A stretch of 64,000 nucleotides of DNA from Azospirillum ramasamyi (GTDB taxonomy: Bacteria; Pseudomonadota; Alphaproteobacteria; Azospirillales; Azospirillaceae), in assembly GCF_003233655.1 (NCBI RefSeq), contig NZ_CP029832.1, forward strand, positions 1 through 64,000, written 5' to 3'. This document shows, piece by piece, positions 61,868 to 64,000 of this stretch; position 1 is the stretch's first letter; each line of letters begins with the position of its first letter. The translations under genes were made by a program, and so were the position numbers. Below the pieces are notes generated by a model. The model ran no database searches and was not told where the DNA came from. It was given only the letters and a program-made list of their open reading frames with translations.

Positions 61868-63060
61868 CAGGCGGCCCACCCGAAGATCAGGCTGCTGTTG
61901 CTGCCGCCGAAGCCGAAGGAATTGGTCATCACGCGGTCCATCCGTCCGGTTTCGTTGGCCTGGAGATAGCGGCTGCGCAGGGCGGGATCGAGAGTGCGGG
62001 TCTGCGGGCTGCCGGGGATCAGCCCGTTGCGCAGGGCCAGAACGCTGACGATCGCCTCGACGATGCCGGCGGCGCCCAGCGTGTGCCCGGTATAGCCCTT
62101 GGTCGAACTGACCGGGGTGCGGGTGCCGAGCAGCTCCGTGATGGCACGGTCCTCCGCCGCGTCGCCATAGGTGGTCGCGGTGCCGTGCAGGTTGACGTAG
62201 TCGATGTCTCGAGGCTGCAGGCCGGCATCGGCCAGCGCCCGCTCCATCGCCAGCCGCGCGCCCAGCCCCTCCGGGTGCGGGGTCGACATGTGGTGGGCGT
62301 CGTTGCTTTCGCCGGCCCCCAGCAGATGGACGCTCCCCGGCACCGGTCTGAACGCCGCGCGCTCCAGCAGGGCGAAGCCGGCGCCTTCACCCAGCGAGAC
62401 GCCGCTGCGCTGCGCGTCGAACGGCCGGCAGGGGGTGGGAGAGACCAGTTCGAGCGAATGGAAACCATAGAGCGTGGTCAGGCACAGGCTGTCGGCCCCG
62501 CCGACCACCGCCGCATCGCACAGGCTGGCCGCGATCATGCGGGCGGCATTGGCGAAGACCTTCGACGTGGTGGCGCAGGCCGACGAGACGACGAAGGCCG
62601 GTCCCTCCAGCCCCAGGCGGCGGCGAACGAAATCGGCAAGGGAGCCGGTGCTGTGGGTGGTTGCGAAGCTGAAGTCGGCGGGGAGGGCGCCGGTCTGCGG
62701 GTCGCGCGCTCGGAAGGCCAGTTCCGCCGACAGGATGCCGGAGGTGCTGGTGCCGAGGAAGACGCCGATCCGGTGCGCGCCGTAGCGTTCCCGTGCCGCA
62801 GCGACCGCTTCGGCGAAGCCGTCCTGGCGTAACGCCAAGTCGGCCAGCCGGTTGTTGCGGCATTCATAGCCGGCAAGCTCCATCGGCAGACGGATATCGT
62901 CCAGCCCCTCCACCTCGCCGATGTGGGTGTCGAGCGTGACCGTCTCGAAACTGCAAGGCTTCAAGCCGCCACGGCCATTGCGCAGAGCATCCAGTGTGGC
63001 CTCCAGCCCGGCTCCGAGGCTGCTGACGATGCTCATATGGCTTACGGCAAGTGACTGCAC
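61867..63060 (-). CDS. Beta-ketoacyl-ACP synthase II-like ketosynthase (ApeO/ApeR type)
   Basis: A 397-residue condensing enzyme with the full catalytic set: nucleophile Cys in VVSSACATTSKVFANAARM, His in VNLHGTATTYGD and His in STKGYTGHTLGAAG. The end MTNSFGFGGSNSSLIFG is typical. It elongates the aryl or polyene acyl-ACP with malonyl units. The GTG at 63060 was chosen because the family's first strand (SLAVSHMSIVSSLGAG) begins there; ATG 63036 would cut it. It is followed by its CLF-like partner. Confidence 0.9.
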   Translation of the reverse strand: MQSLAVSHMSIVSSLGAGLEATLDALRNGRGGLKPCSFETVTLDTHIGEVEGLDDIRLPMELAGYECRNNRLADLALRQDGFAEAVAAARERYGAHRIGVFLGTSTSGILSAELAFRARDPQTGALPADFSFATTHSTGSLADFVRRRLGLEGPAFVVSSACATTSKVFANAARMIAASLCDAAVVGGADSLCLTTLYGFHSLELVSPTPCRPFDAQRSGVSLGEGAGFALLERAAFRPVPGSVHLLGAGESNDAHHMSTPHPEGLGARLAMERALADAGLQPRDIDYVNLHGTATTYGDAAEDRAITELLGTRTPVSSTKGYTGHTLGAAGIVEAIVSVLALRNGLIPGSPQTRTLDPALRSRYLQANETGRMDRVMTNSFGFGGSNSSLIFGWAA

Positions 63061-63139
63061 GATGAAATTCTTATGAATGTTGAGCGGGTCTATGGTCGGG
63101 CTGCGGTTTCATTGTGGATCGAATGCTAACATCCGCAAT

Positions 63140-63880
63140 TTAACGCGAGGAAGGGCAAAAATGGTCTGGATCGCTGCTTCGGCGGGCTATGAACAAGGTG
63201 TTGGCGAAGGGTGTGCCCTGGCTCATCGGCAGGGCCGTGGCGGTCAGACCCAGCCCGTTCAACAGCAATAGCCACTCAGCCGAAGGGCGGTAGGTCAGGA
63301 TTTGCCGCCATTGGCCACGTGCGGTGCAGGCCGCCTGCTCGGCCCAGCGGGTGACATGGAAAGGCAGGCCGCCGCCGGCATCCGCCTCCCTCAACAGCAG
63401 AAGGCCGCCCGGCGCCAGCGCCTCGGCGCAGCGGGCCAGCACAGCCGCCTGCTCCGCCGGGTTCAGATAGAGAAGCACGTCCAGGATGACGATGGCGTCG
63501 CTGGGCGGCAGTTCGGTCTCGCGGATGTCACCGTGGCTGACGGCATCCGCGCCCAGCGCCGTGCTGGCGATCCGGACCCGCCGGGGCGACAGTTCCACCC
63601 CCCTCGTGGCGAGGTCGGTGGGCGGGGTCGGCCAGTCCGCCGGCCAGTCGCCGGAGGCGTGCCGCTCGGCCGCCGCGCGCAGCAGCGCCGTAAGCACCCC
63701 CTGTCCGCAGCCGAGGTCGAGCAGCCGGCCTTGGGCGGGGAGCAGCGGTCGGCTCAGGAGATGGCGGAAGACGGGGTCGCCTGCGAGCTTGCCCTTGGCG
63801 AAATGCCAGGCGTAGCGGTCACAGGCGCGGTAGGGCCGGGCGGCGGCGGTCACCAGTTCCCGGAAGACGGCGTCAGACAT
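63140..63880 (-). CDS. Class I SAM-dependent methyltransferase
   Basis: A 246-residue methyltransferase: motif I GRLLDLGCGQGVLTALLRAA, then TRGVELSPRRVRIAS, SDAIVILDVLLYLNPAEQAAVLA and LAPGGLLLLREADAGGG. ATG 63880 has GGAGGGG directly upstream, so it is preferred to an ATG at 63892. It lies just before the ketosynthase on the same strand. Methyltransferases of this position in aryl-polyene clusters are thought to modify the aromatic ring. The gene upstream overlaps its start by eight bases. Confidence 0.85.
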   Translation of the reverse strand: MSDAVFRELVTAAARPYRACDRYAWHFAKGKLAGDPVFRHLLSRPLLPAQGRLLDLGCGQGVLTALLRAAAERHASGDWPADWPTPPTDLATRGVELSPRRVRIASTALGADAVSHGDIRETELPPSDAIVILDVLLYLNPAEQAAVLARCAEALAPGGLLLLREADAGGGLPFHVTRWAEQAACTARGQWRQILTYRPSAEWLLLLNGLGLTATALPMSQGTPFANTLFIARRSSDPDHFCPSSR

Positions 63881-63998
63881 CTTCCCCTCCATCGGGGGCC
63901 ACCCCCTCCAGCGATACGGCCGTCAATCCCTGCGCGGCCAGACGGGCGAGCAGGCGCGGCAGCACCGTCAGAACCACCGGCCGGCCGGCACGGTCGCG
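63873..63998 (-). CDS. C-terminal end of an unidentified gene (cut by window edge)
   Basis: An open reading frame enters from the right edge and stops at TGA 63875-63873, overlapping the methyltransferase start. The visible tail reads RDRAGRPVVLTVLPRLLARL followed by AAQGLTAVSLEGVAPDGGEDV. The overlap and codon use support a real gene of the same operon. The LPRLLARLAAQG-VSL pattern is reminiscent of the last helix and strand of polysaccharide deacetylases, but 42 residues are too few to name it. Confidence 0.5.
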   Translation of the reverse strand, partial: RDRAGRPVVLTVLPRLLARLAAQGLTAVSLEGVAPDGGEDV

Positions 63999-64000
63999 GG

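Noticed and set aside
1..64000. CRISPR arrays, tRNA or rRNA genes, phage att sites and replication origins
   Set aside because: I looked in the intergenic gaps for spaced direct repeats, cloverleaf-like sequences with CCA-type ends, and iteron or DnaA-box clusters, and saw none.

Overview
This is a GC-rich window in which nearly every base is coding. Many genes overlap by ATGA or TGATG. The gene content points to a plant-associated alphaproteobacterium of the Rhodospirillales, most likely an Azospirillum: ACC deaminase with its Lrp-type regulator, many transport and sugar-acid cassettes, a Cache chemoreceptor, an extra rpoH and an aryl-polyene-type locus. The genus is an inference from content. 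No ribosomal, tRNA or core replication gene was seen, so the window looks like accessory DNA, possibly from a chromid or megaplasmid.

Left region (1-12300) is an iron island. An IS3-type transposase fragment abuts a reverse-strand petrobactin-like pathway: asbA, asbB, asbC, a fused asbD-asbE, and asbF. Upstream on the same strand lie a DUF2218 gene, a TonB receptor with an STN signalling domain, and fecR. A FecI-type sigma factor reads the opposite way from fecR. Fur-like boxes lie in the fecI/fecR interval and upstream of the receptor. Together these encode synthesis, uptake and surface-signalled control of a catecholate-citrate-polyamine siderophore.

From 12300 to 27500 come two sugar systems. 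The first is a ribose/inositol-type ABC transporter with a sugar isomerase and a Gfo/Idh/MocA dehydrogenase, divergent from a ROK repressor. The second is a self-contained N-acetylglucosamine PTS: a fused EIIA-HPr-EI, an EIICB with a second, cysteine-less EIIB, a SIS-type glucosamine-6-phosphate deaminase, NagA, and then a HAD phosphatase on the other strand.

From 27600 to 37100 a GntR/FCD regulator is divergent from a PotABCD-type ABC importer and a hydantoin-racemase-family enzyme. An FAD/NAD(P) oxidoreductase and an amidase follow. Perfect TTGTGCACAA palindromes lie in the divergent promoter. This looks like uptake and catabolism of a nitrogenous compound whose identity the sequence does not reveal.

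From 37100 to 54900 is a mixed stretch: acdR/acdS, a hydroxypyruvate-isomerase-family gene, mntH, an MFS-hydrolase-phosphatase-chemoreceptor run, an Ldh2-type dehydrogenase, a pyruvyltransferase with a secreted protein, rpoH with a strong terminator, an SDR and a BamE-like lipoprotein. Two inverted copies of a hairpin repeat, with a compensatory stem change, follow acdS and the SDR gene.

The right end (54900-64000) holds a UbiE-type methyltransferase and a MipA-type outer-membrane protein. These are followed by an aryl-polyene-like cluster: FAD oxidoreductase, acyltransferase and glycosyltransferase on the plus strand; FabG-type reductase, hot-dog dehydratase, chain-length-factor-like protein, ketosynthase, methyltransferase and a partial gene on the minus strand. 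The window edge cuts this cluster.
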